Shown: positions 39,901 to 49,372 of the stretch, piece by piece
Position numbering within the stretch: position 1 is the first letter of the stretch
How the letters are laid out: each line of letters opens with the position of its first letter
From: Corallococcus sp. AS-1-6
Lineage (GTDB): Bacteria; Myxococcota; Myxococcia; Myxococcales; Myxococcaceae
Reading direction: 5' to 3'
Length of the DNA stretch: 64,000 nt
Assembly: GCF_020037015.1 (NCBI RefSeq)
Contig: NZ_JAIQDE010000014.1
Span: forward strand, 183,328 to 247,327
Program-made: the position numbers and the translations under genes
Notes under the pieces: model-generated
Seen by the model: only the letters and a program-made list of their open reading frames with translations
What the model was told of the DNA's origin: nothing
Database searches by the model: none

Positions 39901-42900
39901 GGACGCCTTCAGTCGCCAGGGCCCCCGGCACTTCACCTTGCCGCCCGGGCAGCCGGAGGCCTACGCACGGCTGCTCGCGGACCTGGACTCCGAAGGCTGG
40001 ACGCCCGAACGGATCCTCCATCTGGGGAACGTGCGCGCGGAGAGCCCGGCCCTGGACGAAGCGGTGCGCGGGTTCCACGACCTGCTCCACCTGACGCAGG
40101 CCTTGCACGCGAGGGGGACGGCGGACGCCGTCGAGCTGAGCGTCCTCACCTCGGGAGCCCAGGACGTCACCGGCGAGGAGTCCCTCCAGCCCGAGAGCGC
40201 GCTCCTGGTGGGAGCATGCCGCGTCCTGCCGCAGGAGCACCTCCCGGCGCTGCGCGTGCGCGCCATCGACCTCAACCCCGCCGAGCTGGGGAACGCACGG
40301 CTCGCGAAGCACCTGGCCCAGGAGCTGCGGGCGGAGGCCACCGAGCCGGTCATCGCGTACCGGAGCGGCCGCCGCTGGACGGAGACGTACGAGCGCGCGC
40401 GTCCGCCCGAGCCGGGCACGGGCCTGCTGCGCGAGCGGGGCGTGTACCTCCTCACGGGCGGCCTCGGGCGCATCGGCATGGCCTTGGCCGAGGAACTCGC
40501 CACCTCGTTCCAGGCCCGGCTGGTGCTCGTGGGCAGGTCCGCGTTTCCCGCGCGCGAGGAGTGGGACGCCTGGCTCGGAGCACACGCCCCGGAGGACGCC
40601 ACGTCCCAGCGCATCCGCCACCTGCGCGAGCTGGAGCGACGCGGCGGCGAGGTGCTGGTGATCCGCGCGGATGTCGGAAACGCGGAGGACATGGCGCGGG
40701 TGCTCGAACGGACCGAGGCCCGCTTCGGCGCGCTCCACGGCGTCATCCACTCGGCGGGCAGCCTGGGCGCCAGCGCGCACGTGCCCACGCTCGAAGCCAA
40801 CGAGGCGCGGCACGCGGAGCAGTTCGAGGCGAAGGTGCGAGGCACGCGGATCCTGGAGCAGGCCCTGCGAGGCCGGCCGCTGGACTTCGTGCTGTTGCAG
40901 TCGTCGCTGGCGGCGGTGCTGGGCGGCATCGGGTTCGCGGCCTACGCGGCGGCCAACCTGTTCCTGGACGCCTTCGCCGCGCGCCAGGCACGGAGCGACG
41001 ACACGCCCTGGTTCAGCGTGGACTGGGACGGCTGGAGTGAGGAGGACGCGCTCGAACCTGAGCGGATGGCGCTCACCCTGGCGGAAGGAGTCGCCGCGTT
41101 CCGCCGCGTGCTGGCGGGAGACGTCCGTCGCTGGGCCGTGTCGACGGGGGACCTCGCCGCGCGCAGGGCCACGTGGACCCAACCGGCGGCCGCGAAGCGA
41201 GAGCTGACGGGCGCCGCATCGCACGCGCGGCCGGAGCTGCCCACCGGCTACGTGGCGCCCCGCGACGCGCTGGAGAAGGAGCTGGCGGAGGTGTGGCAGG
41301 AGCTCCTCGGCGTGACGCCGGTGGGCATCCACGACAGCTTCTTCGAGCTCGGCGGTCACTCGCTCCTGGGCACGCAGTTGCTGTCGCGGCTGCGAGAGAC
41401 CTACCGGGTCGAGCTGCCCATCCGCACGCTGTTCGAAACGCCCACGGTGGCGGGGCTCGCCCAGGCCATCACCGCGAGCCGAGGCTCAAGCGAACACGCC
41501 ACGCCGGCCGAGGCGGCCCTGTCCCCCGTCGCGGCCACCGGACCGACAAGGGCCCCGCTGTCCTTCGCCCAGCAGCGCCTCTGGTTCTGGGAGCGCCTGG
41601 AGCCGGGCACGTCGGTCTACTCCATCCACACCGCGCTTCAGTGCGACGGAGACCTGGACGTGGGTGCGCTGGTGCGCAGCCTCCAGGCGCTGGTGGCCCG
41701 CCATGAATCCCTCCGGACCACGTTCGTGGAGGACGGCGATCAGGTCTTCCAGGTCATCGCGCCCCGGCTGGACCTGGAGGTGCCCATCACCGACCTGCGC
41801 GACCTCCCGGAGCCCGCGCGGGCCGGGGAAGCCCGCCGCGTCGCCGAAGCGGAAGGGCACCGCCCCTTCGACCTGGAGCGCGGGCCGCTCATCCGCGCCG
41901 GGCTCATCAAGCTCGGCGCGCGAGAGCACGTCGTCACCCTGACCGTGCATCACAGCGTGTTCGACGCCTGGTCGCTGGGCCTCGTCATCGGAGAGCTGGC
42001 GGAGTTCTACGCGGCCTTCGCGGAGGGCCGGCGGCCCCGCTTGCCGGAGCTGACCCGGAGCTACGCGGACTTCGCGCGCTGGCAGCGGGAGCGGCTCCAG
42101 GGTGAGGTGCTGGAGGCGGAGCTGACGCACTGGCGCTCCCAGTTGGCCGGAGCCCCTCCGGCGCTGGAGCTGCCCACGGACCGTCCCCGCCCGGCGACGC
42201 CGTCCTACGACGGCGCGAGCCAGCCGCTGGACCTGCCCCGCGAGCTCACGGACGGCTTGAAGGAGCTGGGCCGGCGCGAAGGCGCCACGCTGTTCATGGT
42301 GCTGCTCGCGGGCTTCCAGGCGGTCCTCGCCCGGCACTCGGGCCAGGACGACGTCGTGGTGGGGACGCCCATCGCGGGACGCAACCGCAAGGAGCTCGAA
42401 GGCACCGTCGGCTTCTTCATCAACACGCTCGCGCTGCGCACGCGCCTGTCGGGCAACCCCACGTTCCGTGAACTCGTGGGCCGCGTGCGCGAGGTGACGC
42501 TCGCCGCGTACGCGCACCAGGACATCCCCTTCGACAAGCTGGTGGAGGCGCTGGCGCCCCCGCGCGACCGCAGCCGGTCGCCCCTGTTCCAGGTCCTGCT
42601 CATCCTGCAGAACGCGCCGGTGCCCGAGCTGGCCCTGCCCGGAGGCCTGACGCTGCGCCCGCTCGCGGGAGCGGAGGAGGCGGCCCGCTTCGACCTCAGC
42701 CTGTCCTTCATGGAGACCCCCAGCGGCCTGCGGGGCACGCTGCGCTACGCGACGGCGCTGTTCGACGCCGCCACCGCGCACCGCCTGCTGGCGCACCTGC
42801 GCGCGTTCCTGGAGGCCGTGGTCGCCAGGCCCGACCAGCGCGTGGACGGAGTCCCCCTGCTGTCCACGGCCGAGCGCCGCGAGCTCCAGCGCCTGGAGTC

Positions 42901-45900
42901 GGGCGTGCGCGAGCCCCCCTCGCCCCGGTCCATCCTCGAGCGCTTCCACGGCCAGGTGGAGCGCGCACCGGCGTCGCCCGCCGCCATCATGGGCGCACGC
43001 ACCGTGGGCTACGCGGAGCTCGCGCGCGACGCCCGGCGCATGGCCGCCGAGCTGGCGCGGCTCGGAGTCCGTCGCGGGACGCCGGTCGCCGTCTTCCTCC
43101 CCCGCTCGCCCGAGCTGCTCTCCACCTTGCTGGGCGTGTTCGAAGCGGGCGGCGCCTACGTGCCGCTCGACCCGGGCTATCCGCCGGAGCGCATCGCGTA
43201 CATGCTCGACGACGCGCGCCCCAGGGTCGTCGTCACGGACGGGCCCCGGCGCGAGCAGCTCCCGGAGGCGTGGCGGCGCCACGCGGTGCTCATCGAAGGC
43301 ATCGCCAGCGCGTCCACCGAAGGCTTCCAGCCGGTCGCCGTCCAGGGCGATGACGTCTCGCACCTGGTCTACACGTCCGGCTCCACGGGCAGGCCCAAGG
43401 GGATCATCTGCCACCACGCCGGCATCCTGAACTACGTGGGCTATCTGGAGCGCACGTACCAGCCGGGCCCGGGGGATGTCGCCCTGCAGCTCGCCTCGGC
43501 CTCGTTCGACGCCTCGCTGCGCGACATGCTGGCGCCGGTCCTGATGGGCGTCCCCGTCGTCTTCGCCGAGGGCGAGCGCGGGCGAGACCCGGAGGAGCTG
43601 CTCGCCACCATCGAGCACCACCGCGTGACGCTGCTGCCCAGCGTGGTGCCCAGCCTGCTTCGCCTGCTGCTGGCGGCGGCGGACACGCGCCCGCGCGACC
43701 TGCGCACGGTGCGGGTCATCCTGTGCAGCGGTGAGCGGCTCCTGGCCACGGACGTCGAGCGGGCGCGCGCGGTGTTCGGCCCGGGCGTGGGCATCGTCAA
43801 CCAGTACGGCCCCACCGAGTGCACGCTGACGAGCACATTCCACCGGGCCACGCCCCAGGGCGTCCTGGGCGTGGTGCCCGCGGGGCGGCCCATCGACAAC
43901 GCGGAGGTGCTGCTGCTCGACGAGTCGGGCGAGCGCGTGCCCACCGGCGTCGTCGGCCACATCCACATCGGCGGCAAGGGCGTGACGCACGGGTTCCTCG
44001 GCAGGCCGGACCTCACCGCGGAGCGCTTCGTCCCCCACCCCGGCCCGGACCGGTTCGGCGCGCGGCTCTACGCCACGGGCGACTACGGGCGCTGGCGCGC
44101 GGACGGCACGCTGGAGTTCGTCGGACGGCGTGACGACCAGGTGAAGGTGCGCGGCAACCGCGTGGAGCTGGGTGAGATCGAATCCACGCTCACGCGGCAC
44201 CCCGGCGTGCGCGCGGCCGTGGTCCTCGCCATTCCCGAACAGGACGGCGGAGCAAGGCTCGTGGCCTGCGTCGTCCCCGGCGACACGGGCGCGCCCGGCG
44301 ACAGCGACCTGACCGCGTTCCTCGCGGCCCGGCTGCCGGAGCCCATGCTCCCGTCCGCCTTCATCACCGTGGACGCCCTGCCCCGCACGCCCAACGGCAA
44401 GGTGGACCGCGCGGCGCTCATGCCCGCGGCGACGGCGGCCCGGCGGCGCGGAGGTGCCGGCGGCGACCAGCCCGTCGTGGCGCCGAGGACACCGACCCAG
44501 GAGATCCTCGCCGGACTCTTCGCGCGGCTCCTGTCGGTGGAGCGAGTGAGCGTCCAGGACAGCTTCTTCGACCTGGGCGGACACTCGCTGCTCGCGACCC
44601 AGGCCGTGTCGCGCATCCGCGCGGCCCTGGGCGTGGAGCTGCCCCTGCGCGAGCTGTTCGCGCACCCCACCGTGGAGGCCCTGGCCGAGCGCATCGACGA
44701 GCGCCTCCAGCGCCTGGGCGCGGGCGTGGACCGGCCGGCCATCGTCCCCGTCCCGCGCGAACAGGCGCTGCCGCTGTCCTTCGCGCAGAAGCGCCTCTGG
44801 GTGGTGGACCGGATGCGGCCCGGCAACGCGGCCTACAACATCTCCGGCGCCATCCGGGTGCATGGCGAGCTCGACGCGGGCGTGCTCGAGCGCTGCATCG
44901 CGGAGATCGTCCGCCGGCACGAGAGCCTGCGCACGACCTTCGAGCTGGTGGACGGTGAGCCGGTGCAGCACATCGCCGCGGACCTGGACGTCCCGCTGGC
45001 GCGCGTGGACCTGTCGGACGTGCCCCAGCCGGAGCGCGACGAGGTGGTCCTCCGCTACGTGAGCGACGAGGCGGGAGGCTCCTTCGACCTGGCCCGCGGG
45101 CCGCTCGTGCGCGTGTCGCTGCTGCGCATGTCCGCGCGGGAGCACGTGCTCGTCTTCGTGATGCACCACATCATCTCCGACGGGTGGTCGCGGGGCATCC
45201 TCGTCCGGGACCTGATGGCGCTCTACGTCGCCTTCGTCGCGGATCAACCCTCGCCCCTGCCGAAGCCGGCGCTCCAGTACGCGGACTTCGCCACCTGGCA
45301 GCGCGGCTGGCTGAAGGGCGACGTGCTGGAGGCGCAGCTCGACTACTGGCGGCGGCAGCTCGCGGACGTCCCGCCGGTGCTGGCGCTGCCCACCGACCGG
45401 CCCCGCCCGCTGACGCAGAGCCTGCGGGGCGCCCACCACCGCGCCACGCTGCCGCCTGCGCTCGTCGAGGCGCTGAAGGGCCTCAGCCGCGCGGAGGGCG
45501 CCACGCTGTTCATGACCCTCATGGCCGGCTTCCAGGCCCTGCTCGCGCGCTACACGGGCCAGGAGGACCTGACCGTGGGCACCGACGTGGCCGGCCGCAA
45601 CCACGCGGACATGGAAGGCCTCATCGGCTTCTTCGTGAACCAGTTGGTGATCCGCGGACGGCTGGGCGGAGACCCGGCCTTCCGCGAGCTCATCCGCCGC
45701 GTGCGTGAGGCCTCGCTGGAGGCCTACGCGCACCAGGACCTGCCGTTCGAGGAGCTCGTCCGCGCGCTCAACCCGGAGCGCAGCCTGGGGCACACGCCGC
45801 TGTTCCAGGTGAAGCTGGCGCTCCAGAACCAGCCGCTCACGGAGCTCAGGCTGCCCGGCCTGACGTTGAGCGGCGTGGCTTTCGAGAACGACTCCTCCAA

Positions 45901-48900
45901 GTTCGACCTCACCCTGGTGCTGGAGGAGTTCCAGGGCAGCCTCGTCGGCGTGTGGGAGTACAGCACGGACCTCTTCGACGCGGCGACGATCGCCCGCATG
46001 GCCCAGGCCTACCAGCGCGTGCTGGAGGCGGCGGTCTCCGCGCCGGACATGAAGCTGGCCGCCCTGCCCGTGCTCGCGGACGCGGAGCGCCACCAATTGC
46101 TCGTCGAATGGAACGCCACGGACGCGGAGCTGCCCGCGGACCTGCGCGTGCACGCCCTCTTCGAAGCACAGGCGCGCCGCACGCCGCACGCGCTGGCGGT
46201 GTCCTTCCAGGGGCAGGCGTTGACGTACGCGGAGCTCGACCGGCGTTCCAACCAGCTCGCGCGCCACCTGCGCGGGCTGGGCGTCGGCTCCGAGGTGCGC
46301 GTCGGCGTCTGCATGGAGCGAGCGCTGGAGCTGGTGGTGGCGCTGCTCGGCGTGCTGAAGGCCGGAGGCGGCTTCGTCCCGCTCGACCCCGGCTATCCCA
46401 CCGAGCGGCTCTCCCTGTTGCTCCAGGAGTCGGCGGTCTCCGTCCTCCTCACGCAGGCCGCGGTGCTCGACGAGCTCCCCCTGCGCTCCGAGCTGCCGGT
46501 GTGTCTGGACACGGAGTGGGCGGGCATCGCGCGCCACCCGAACACGCCGCTGGACGTCGCGGTGGCCCCCGGCGCGCTGGCCTACGTCATCTTCACCTCG
46601 GGCTCCACGGGGAAGCCCAAGGGCGTCCTGCTCACCCACCAGGGCCTGTGCAACACGGCCCTGGCCCAGGCGGCCACGTTCGACATCACGTCCGGCAGCC
46701 GGGTGCTCCAGGCCGCGGCGCTCGGCTTCGACGCCTCCGTCTCCGAGGTCTTCGCCACGCTCGTGGGCGGCGGGTGCATCCACCTGGCCCCGCGCGACGC
46801 GCTGATGCCGGGAGCACCGCTGCGCAACCTGCTCCAGCGCGAGGGCATCACCACCGTGACGCTCACGCCGCCGGTGCTGGCGCAGTTGGATCCGGCCGGA
46901 CTGGACACGCTGCGGGTGGTCATCTCCGCGGGCGATGCGTGCACGCCGGAGATCGCCGCGCGGTGGAAGCCGGGCCGGCGCCTGCTCAACGCCTACGGCC
47001 CCACCGAAGTGACGGTGTGCGCGAGCATCAGCCCGGACGTGAACGCCGAGCGGCCGAGCATCGGCCGTCCGCTGCCGAACGTGCGGCTGTACGTGCTCGA
47101 CGCCCGCCTCCACCCCGTCCCCCGGGGCAGCACGGGCGAGCTGTACGTCGGCGGCACGGGGCTGGCGCGCGGCTACCTGGAGCGGCCGGACCTCACGGCG
47201 GAGCGCTTCGTCCCGTCCCCCTTCGCGACCACGCCCGGAGCGCGGCTGTACCGCACGGGAGACCTCGTGCGGGTGCTCGCGTCCGGGGAGCTGGAGTTCG
47301 TGGGACGCGCGGATGATCAGGTGAAGGTCCGCGGCTTCCGCGTCGAACCCAGGGAGATCGAAGCCGTGCTCGCCCAGGCCCCCGGCGTGGACGAGGCCTG
47401 CGTCGTCGCCCGTCCGGATCCATCGGGAGGCAAGCGGCTGGTGGCCTACTTCGTCGCGCGAGACGAAGGCTCGACCGCCATCGACCCGCTGCGCGCGTTC
47501 ATGAAGGGCCGGCTCCCGGACTACATGGTGCCGTCCGCGTGGGTGCCCCTCGCCGCGCTGCCGCTCACGCCGCACGGCAAGCTGGACGTCAAGGCGCTCC
47601 CGGAGCCCGAAGCGGTCAGCGGAAACCAGGGGACGCGCCAGCGCACCCCGCCCCGCACTCCGACCGAGGAGCTCATCGCGGGCGTGTGGAGCGACGTCCT
47701 CCAGGGCGCCCCGCTGGGCGTGGACGACGACTTCTTCGAGCTGGGCGGCCACTCCCTCATGGCCACCCAGGCGGCCACGCGCATGAGCGGCATCTTCGGC
47801 CTGGAGCTGTCGCTGACGGACTTCTTCGCGAAGCCGACCATCGCCACCCTCGCCGCGCACATCGATTCACTCCGGGGCACGGCCGGGCCGAGCCTCCCGC
47901 CCATCACGCCCACGCCCGCGTGCGAGCTGCTGCCCCTGTCGACGCGGCAGCAGGTGTACTGGTCGGATCCGGCGAAGGGCCCGGAGGACCTCGCGCACTC
48001 CACCCCGGCGGTGTTCCGGCTGGAAGGTCCGCTCGACGCCGCCGCCTTGAGCGAGGCGCTCGACGAGCTCATCCGGCGCCACGAAATCCTCCGGACGTCC
48101 TTCCCCCGCATCGACGGCATCCCCATGCAGCGCATCGCGCCGCACGGAGAGGCACGGCTCCAGGTCACCGACCTGGGCGAGCTGCCGGCACCAGCCCGCG
48201 AGGCCGAGGCATCGCGGAGGATCGACGAGGAGCTGCGCCAGCCGTTCGACGTGGAGCGGGGCCCCGTGTTCCGGGCCCGGCTCTACCGGCTGGAGGCGGA
48301 GCAGCACCTGCTCCTCATCAACCAGCACCACGCCATCACGGACTACGTGTCCACGGGCCTGCTCCTCGGGGAGCTGGCGGAGCTCTACGCCACGCACCGT
48401 CAGGGCCTGCCCTCACGGCTCCCCGAGCCCGCGTTGCAGTACCGGGACTTCACCCGCTGGGAACACGCCTGGCTCCAGGACGAAGCCCTGGAGTCCCTGC
48501 GCGCGTACTGGAGCCGCAAGCTCGCGGGGCCGATCCCCGCACTGGCGCTCCCCTACCGTCCGGCACGCACGGGTGACGAAGCACGAGGGAGCGCCGCCCA
48601 TCCCTTCCAGCTCACGCCCGAGCAGGCCAGGTCCCTGCGCGCGCTCTGCCGGCGGGAAGGCGTCACGCCGTTCGTGCTGTTGCTCGCCGCCTTCCAGGTG
48701 CTGCTCGCGCGGGACGCGGATCAGGAGGACGTCTGCGTCGGCTTCTCGCACGCGAACCGCCCGCGTCCGGAGCTGGAGAAGCTGCCGGGCATGTTCGCGG
48801 GCTACCTGGTGGTCCGCACGGACCTGACGGGAGACCCCGGCTTCGTGGACGTCCTGCGCCGGGTCCGGGGCACGTACCTGGAGGCGTTCCAGCACCAGGG

Positions 48901-49261
48901 CCTCCCGCACGTCGAACTGGCGGCGAGGATGCCACCGCCGTGGCAGGTCGGCTTCTCCTTCACCGCCGTGGAGCAGCACCGCCCGGCCCCCGTGGCGGAC
49001 CTGACCGTCTCCGTGGTCCCGCTCCAGCGCGAGCAGTCCCTGACGGACCTGAAGCTCAACGTCGTCGAGGACGCGGCGGGCCTGGGAGGCACGTTCGAAT
49101 ACAGGGCCCACCTGTTCGACCCCGAGCGCATCGCGGCCATGGCGGAGGACTTCCAGACGCTGATCGACGCCATCACGCAGGCGCCCACGCGGCGCATGAG
49201 CGAGCTTCCGCGGCGAGGACCAGCCCCGGCGCTCGCCCTGCCCGGAGACGACACGCCGTAA
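36977..49261 (+). CDS. Hybrid PKS-NRPS (KS-AT-KR-ACP, two C-A-PCP modules, terminal C domain)
   Basis: This 4094-aa megasynthase starts eight bases before the end of the first NRPS gene, so the two are co-transcribed and probably coupled in translation. Order: KS (Cys185 in TACSSS), AT (Ser640 in GHSVGEY), KR (TGGLGRIG at about 1160), ACP (Ser1462), C6-A6-PCP6 (Ser2537), C7-A7-PCP7 (Ser3593), then a last C domain (HHAITDY at 3784-3790). The AT has HAFH (736-739), which marks malonyl-CoA. No dehydratase or enoylreductase is present, so the PKS step leaves a beta-hydroxyl. There is no thioesterase or reductase; the chain must leave through the last C domain or a separate enzyme. It should receive the acyl-pentapeptide and add one ketide and two amino acids. 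Confidence 0.97.
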   Translation: MSDTSERSASRPEGVAIIAMAGRFPQASTLEQFWDNLRRGVEARTEFTDAQMIADGADPARIQQPGYVRAGFVLDDVDRFDAGFFDFSPRDAEVLDPQHRVFLEVCWEALERAGYATRAFRGLVSVFGGAGPSSYMYSNLLSRPDVLQAMGTFQVTLSNDKDFLPPRVSHKLGLRGASIAVQTACSSSLVAVHLACQSLLTGESDVALAGGVSIATPQRTGYPYQEGGVVSPDGHCRTFDARAAGTVRGSGAGVVVLKRVADALADGDTILAIIRGSAINNDGEARLGYTAPSVEGQSAVIAEALGLADVPAETVTYVEAHGTATPLGDPIEVTALAKAFRSRLKPGATARCALGSVKTNIGHLDAAAGIAGLIKTVLALQHRELPPSLHTETPNPRLDLANSPFFINGTLRPWTSDGAPLRAGVSSFGIGGTNAHVILEEAPPREPAKAPGRPWQLLPLSARTAPALEAATHNLRAWLEQHPEAELAQVAHTLQVGRQRFEHRRVLLCRDTNDALTVLGAQAPDGAQRLRTEVQEASTRPVVFLFPGQGSQYVGMGRELHASEPVFRKHVDDCCNRLKPLLGFDLREVLFPPPDADVAAAEARLTRTEVTQPALFVIEYALAKLWGALGVTPQGMLGHSVGEYVAACLAGVLSLDDALALVAARGQLMQSLPEGAMVSVALPEAELRPLLGPALFIAAVNAPALCVASGPTEMVEALEAVLTRRKVAFRRLHTSHAFHSAMMDPILDAFAAKVRGVKLSRPRRPFVSNLTGTWITEKEATDPGYWVEHLRQGVRFSDGVQRLIEDPSNVFLEVGPGTTLGALVRQAARAPGQPQPTLMSTLRHPRETVSDRERFLETVGRLWLAGAALELNGLQPAEHRRRLPLATYPFQRERYWIDARPASAPQLARAGSPGLARKEGALSDWFYVPGWKQTAPPVPRTSTARWLVFLDATLGPALANHLETAGEDVVRVATADAFSRQGPRHFTLPPGQPEAYARLLADLDSEGWTPERILHLGNVRAESPALDEAVRGFHDLLHLTQALHARGTADAVELSVLTSGAQDVTGEESLQPESALLVGACRVLPQEHLPALRVRAIDLNPAELGNARLAKHLAQELRAEATEPVIAYRSGRRWTETYERARPPEPGTGLLRERGVYLLTGGLGRIGMALAEELATSFQARLVLVGRSAFPAREEWDAWLGAHAPEDATSQRIRHLRELERRGGEVLVIRADVGNAEDMARVLERTEARFGALHGVIHSAGSLGASAHVPTLEANEARHAEQFEAKVRGTRILEQALRGRPLDFVLLQSSLAAVLGGIGFAAYAAANLFLDAFAARQARSDDTPWFSVDWDGWSEEDALEPERMALTLAEGVAAFRRVLAGDVRRWAVSTGDLAARRATWTQPAAAKRELTGAASHARPELPTGYVAPRDALEKELAEVWQELLGVTPVGIHDSFFELGGHSLLGTQLLSRLRETYRVELPIRTLFETPTVAGLAQAITASRGSSEHATPAEAALSPVAATGPTRAPLSFAQQRLWFWERLEPGTSVYSIHTALQCDGDLDVGALVRSLQALVARHESLRTTFVEDGDQVFQVIAPRLDLEVPITDLRDLPEPARAGEARRVAEAEGHRPFDLERGPLIRAGLIKLGAREHVVTLTVHHSVFDAWSLGLVIGELAEFYAAFAEGRRPRLPELTRSYADFARWQRERLQGEVLEAELTHWRSQLAGAPPALELPTDRPRPATPSYDGASQPLDLPRELTDGLKELGRREGATLFMVLLAGFQAVLARHSGQDDVVVGTPIAGRNRKELEGTVGFFINTLALRTRLSGNPTFRELVGRVREVTLAAYAHQDIPFDKLVEALAPPRDRSRSPLFQVLLILQNAPVPELALPGGLTLRPLAGAEEAARFDLSLSFMETPSGLRGTLRYATALFDAATAHRLLAHLRAFLEAVVARPDQRVDGVPLLSTAERRELQRLESGVREPPSPRSILERFHGQVERAPASPAAIMGARTVGYAELARDARRMAAELARLGVRRGTPVAVFLPRSPELLSTLLGVFEAGGAYVPLDPGYPPERIAYMLDDARPRVVVTDGPRREQLPEAWRRHAVLIEGIASASTEGFQPVAVQGDDVSHLVYTSGSTGRPKGIICHHAGILNYVGYLERTYQPGPGDVALQLASASFDASLRDMLAPVLMGVPVVFAEGERGRDPEELLATIEHHRVTLLPSVVPSLLRLLLAAADTRPRDLRTVRVILCSGERLLATDVERARAVFGPGVGIVNQYGPTECTLTSTFHRATPQGVLGVVPAGRPIDNAEVLLLDESGERVPTGVVGHIHIGGKGVTHGFLGRPDLTAERFVPHPGPDRFGARLYATGDYGRWRADGTLEFVGRRDDQVKVRGNRVELGEIESTLTRHPGVRAAVVLAIPEQDGGARLVACVVPGDTGAPGDSDLTAFLAARLPEPMLPSAFITVDALPRTPNGKVDRAALMPAATAARRRGGAGGDQPVVAPRTPTQEILAGLFARLLSVERVSVQDSFFDLGGHSLLATQAVSRIRAALGVELPLRELFAHPTVEALAERIDERLQRLGAGVDRPAIVPVPREQALPLSFAQKRLWVVDRMRPGNAAYNISGAIRVHGELDAGVLERCIAEIVRRHESLRTTFELVDGEPVQHIAADLDVPLARVDLSDVPQPERDEVVLRYVSDEAGGSFDLARGPLVRVSLLRMSAREHVLVFVMHHIISDGWSRGILVRDLMALYVAFVADQPSPLPKPALQYADFATWQRGWLKGDVLEAQLDYWRRQLADVPPVLALPTDRPRPLTQSLRGAHHRATLPPALVEALKGLSRAEGATLFMTLMAGFQALLARYTGQEDLTVGTDVAGRNHADMEGLIGFFVNQLVIRGRLGGDPAFRELIRRVREASLEAYAHQDLPFEELVRALNPERSLGHTPLFQVKLALQNQPLTELRLPGLTLSGVAFENDSSKFDLTLVLEEFQGSLVGVWEYSTDLFDAATIARMAQAYQRVLEAAVSAPDMKLAALPVLADAERHQLLVEWNATDAELPADLRVHALFEAQARRTPHALAVSFQGQALTYAELDRRSNQLARHLRGLGVGSEVRVGVCMERALELVVALLGVLKAGGGFVPLDPGYPTERLSLLLQESAVSVLLTQAAVLDELPLRSELPVCLDTEWAGIARHPNTPLDVAVAPGALAYVIFTSGSTGKPKGVLLTHQGLCNTALAQAATFDITSGSRVLQAAALGFDASVSEVFATLVGGGCIHLAPRDALMPGAPLRNLLQREGITTVTLTPPVLAQLDPAGLDTLRVVISAGDACTPEIAARWKPGRRLLNAYGPTEVTVCASISPDVNAERPSIGRPLPNVRLYVLDARLHPVPRGSTGELYVGGTGLARGYLERPDLTAERFVPSPFATTPGARLYRTGDLVRVLASGELEFVGRADDQVKVRGFRVEPREIEAVLAQAPGVDEACVVARPDPSGGKRLVAYFVARDEGSTAIDPLRAFMKGRLPDYMVPSAWVPLAALPLTPHGKLDVKALPEPEAVSGNQGTRQRTPPRTPTEELIAGVWSDVLQGAPLGVDDDFFELGGHSLMATQAATRMSGIFGLELSLTDFFAKPTIATLAAHIDSLRGTAGPSLPPITPTPACELLPLSTRQQVYWSDPAKGPEDLAHSTPAVFRLEGPLDAAALSEALDELIRRHEILRTSFPRIDGIPMQRIAPHGEARLQVTDLGELPAPAREAEASRRIDEELRQPFDVERGPVFRARLYRLEAEQHLLLINQHHAITDYVSTGLLLGELAELYATHRQGLPSRLPEPALQYRDFTRWEHAWLQDEALESLRAYWSRKLAGPIPALALPYRPARTGDEARGSAAHPFQLTPEQARSLRALCRREGVTPFVLLLAAFQVLLARDADQEDVCVGFSHANRPRPELEKLPGMFAGYLVVRTDLTGDPGFVDVLRRVRGTYLEAFQHQGLPHVELAARMPPPWQVGFSFTAVEQHRPAPVADLTVSVVPLQREQSLTDLKLNVVEDAAGLGGTFEYRAHLFDPERIAAMAEDFQTLIDAITQAPTRRMSELPRRGPAPALALPGDDTP
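37001..41490 (+). other. PKS module (KS-AT-KR-ACP), malonyl extender, beta-hydroxy product
   Basis: KS signatures [17 protein letters not shown] and [12 protein letters not shown] are all intact, so condensation is expected. The AT reads GHSVGEY and HAFHS, the malonyl type. The KR has [12 protein letters not shown] and YAAAN. The LDD triplet of B-type ketoreductases is missing and the diagnostic Trp of A-type is Leu, so I do not assign the hydroxyl configuration. The KS begins about 15 residues from the N-terminus, leaving little room for an N-terminal docking domain. Confidence 0.92.
41540..44720 (+). other. NRPS module 6 (C6-A6-PCP6), substrate unassigned
   Basis: C6 accepts the polyketide-extended chain; its motif is HHSVFDA, with Ala in place of the usual Gly. 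The A6 pocket reads about D-A-R-L-L-S-Q-L-T, for which I know no match. The A6 core ([26 protein letters not shown]) differs clearly from the other A domains. Confidence 0.7.
44740..47870 (+). other. NRPS module 7 (C7-A7-PCP7), Tyr-like aromatic predicted
   Basis: C7 has a standard HHIISDG. The A7 pocket reads D-A-S-T-I-A-A-V-C, a pattern reported for Tyr-type domains, and A7 is clearly a sister of A1 and A5 (shared CNTAL, LTPxVLAQLDP and SAGxACxPE stretches). It is the last amino acid incorporated. Confidence 0.65.
47920..49210 (+). other. Terminal condensation-like domain (no thioesterase)
   Basis: After PCP7 a complete C-type domain of about 430 residues ends the protein. It keeps both His and the Asp of the active site (HHAITD), but the following Gly is Tyr. 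It opens with [12 protein letters not shown] and contains a conserved [12 protein letters not shown] segment. It probably releases the chain onto water, an amine or an internal nucleophile. Confidence 0.75.
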
Positions 49262-49265
49262 GGGG

Positions 49266-49337
49266 GTGCGGCAGGCGGAGTCCCAGGGAGAGCACGGCCA
49301 GCCGAACGCCCTTGCTCTCCATGGGCCGGTGCCGCAC
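49266..49337. terminator. Two nested 8-bp inverted repeats after the NRPS-PKS gene
   Basis: The outer arms GTGCGGCA (49266-49273) and TGCCGCAC (49330-49337) enclose inner arms GGAGAGCA (49287-49294) and TGCTCTCC (49313-49320). Both pairs are exact. The structure starts four bases after the NRPS-PKS stop and ends 35 bases before arsA, so it is well placed to end or stabilise the long transcript, or to insulate arsA. No T run follows. Confidence 0.45.
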
Positions 49338-49372
49338 TTCCTCCATCCAGGGGGGATGCGCCATCGTTCCGC

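Noticed and set aside
41486..47860. Long minus-strand open frame (2124 codons) opposite the PKS-NRPS gene
   Set aside because: Low-complexity translation and exact mirroring of the coding frame on the plus strand.
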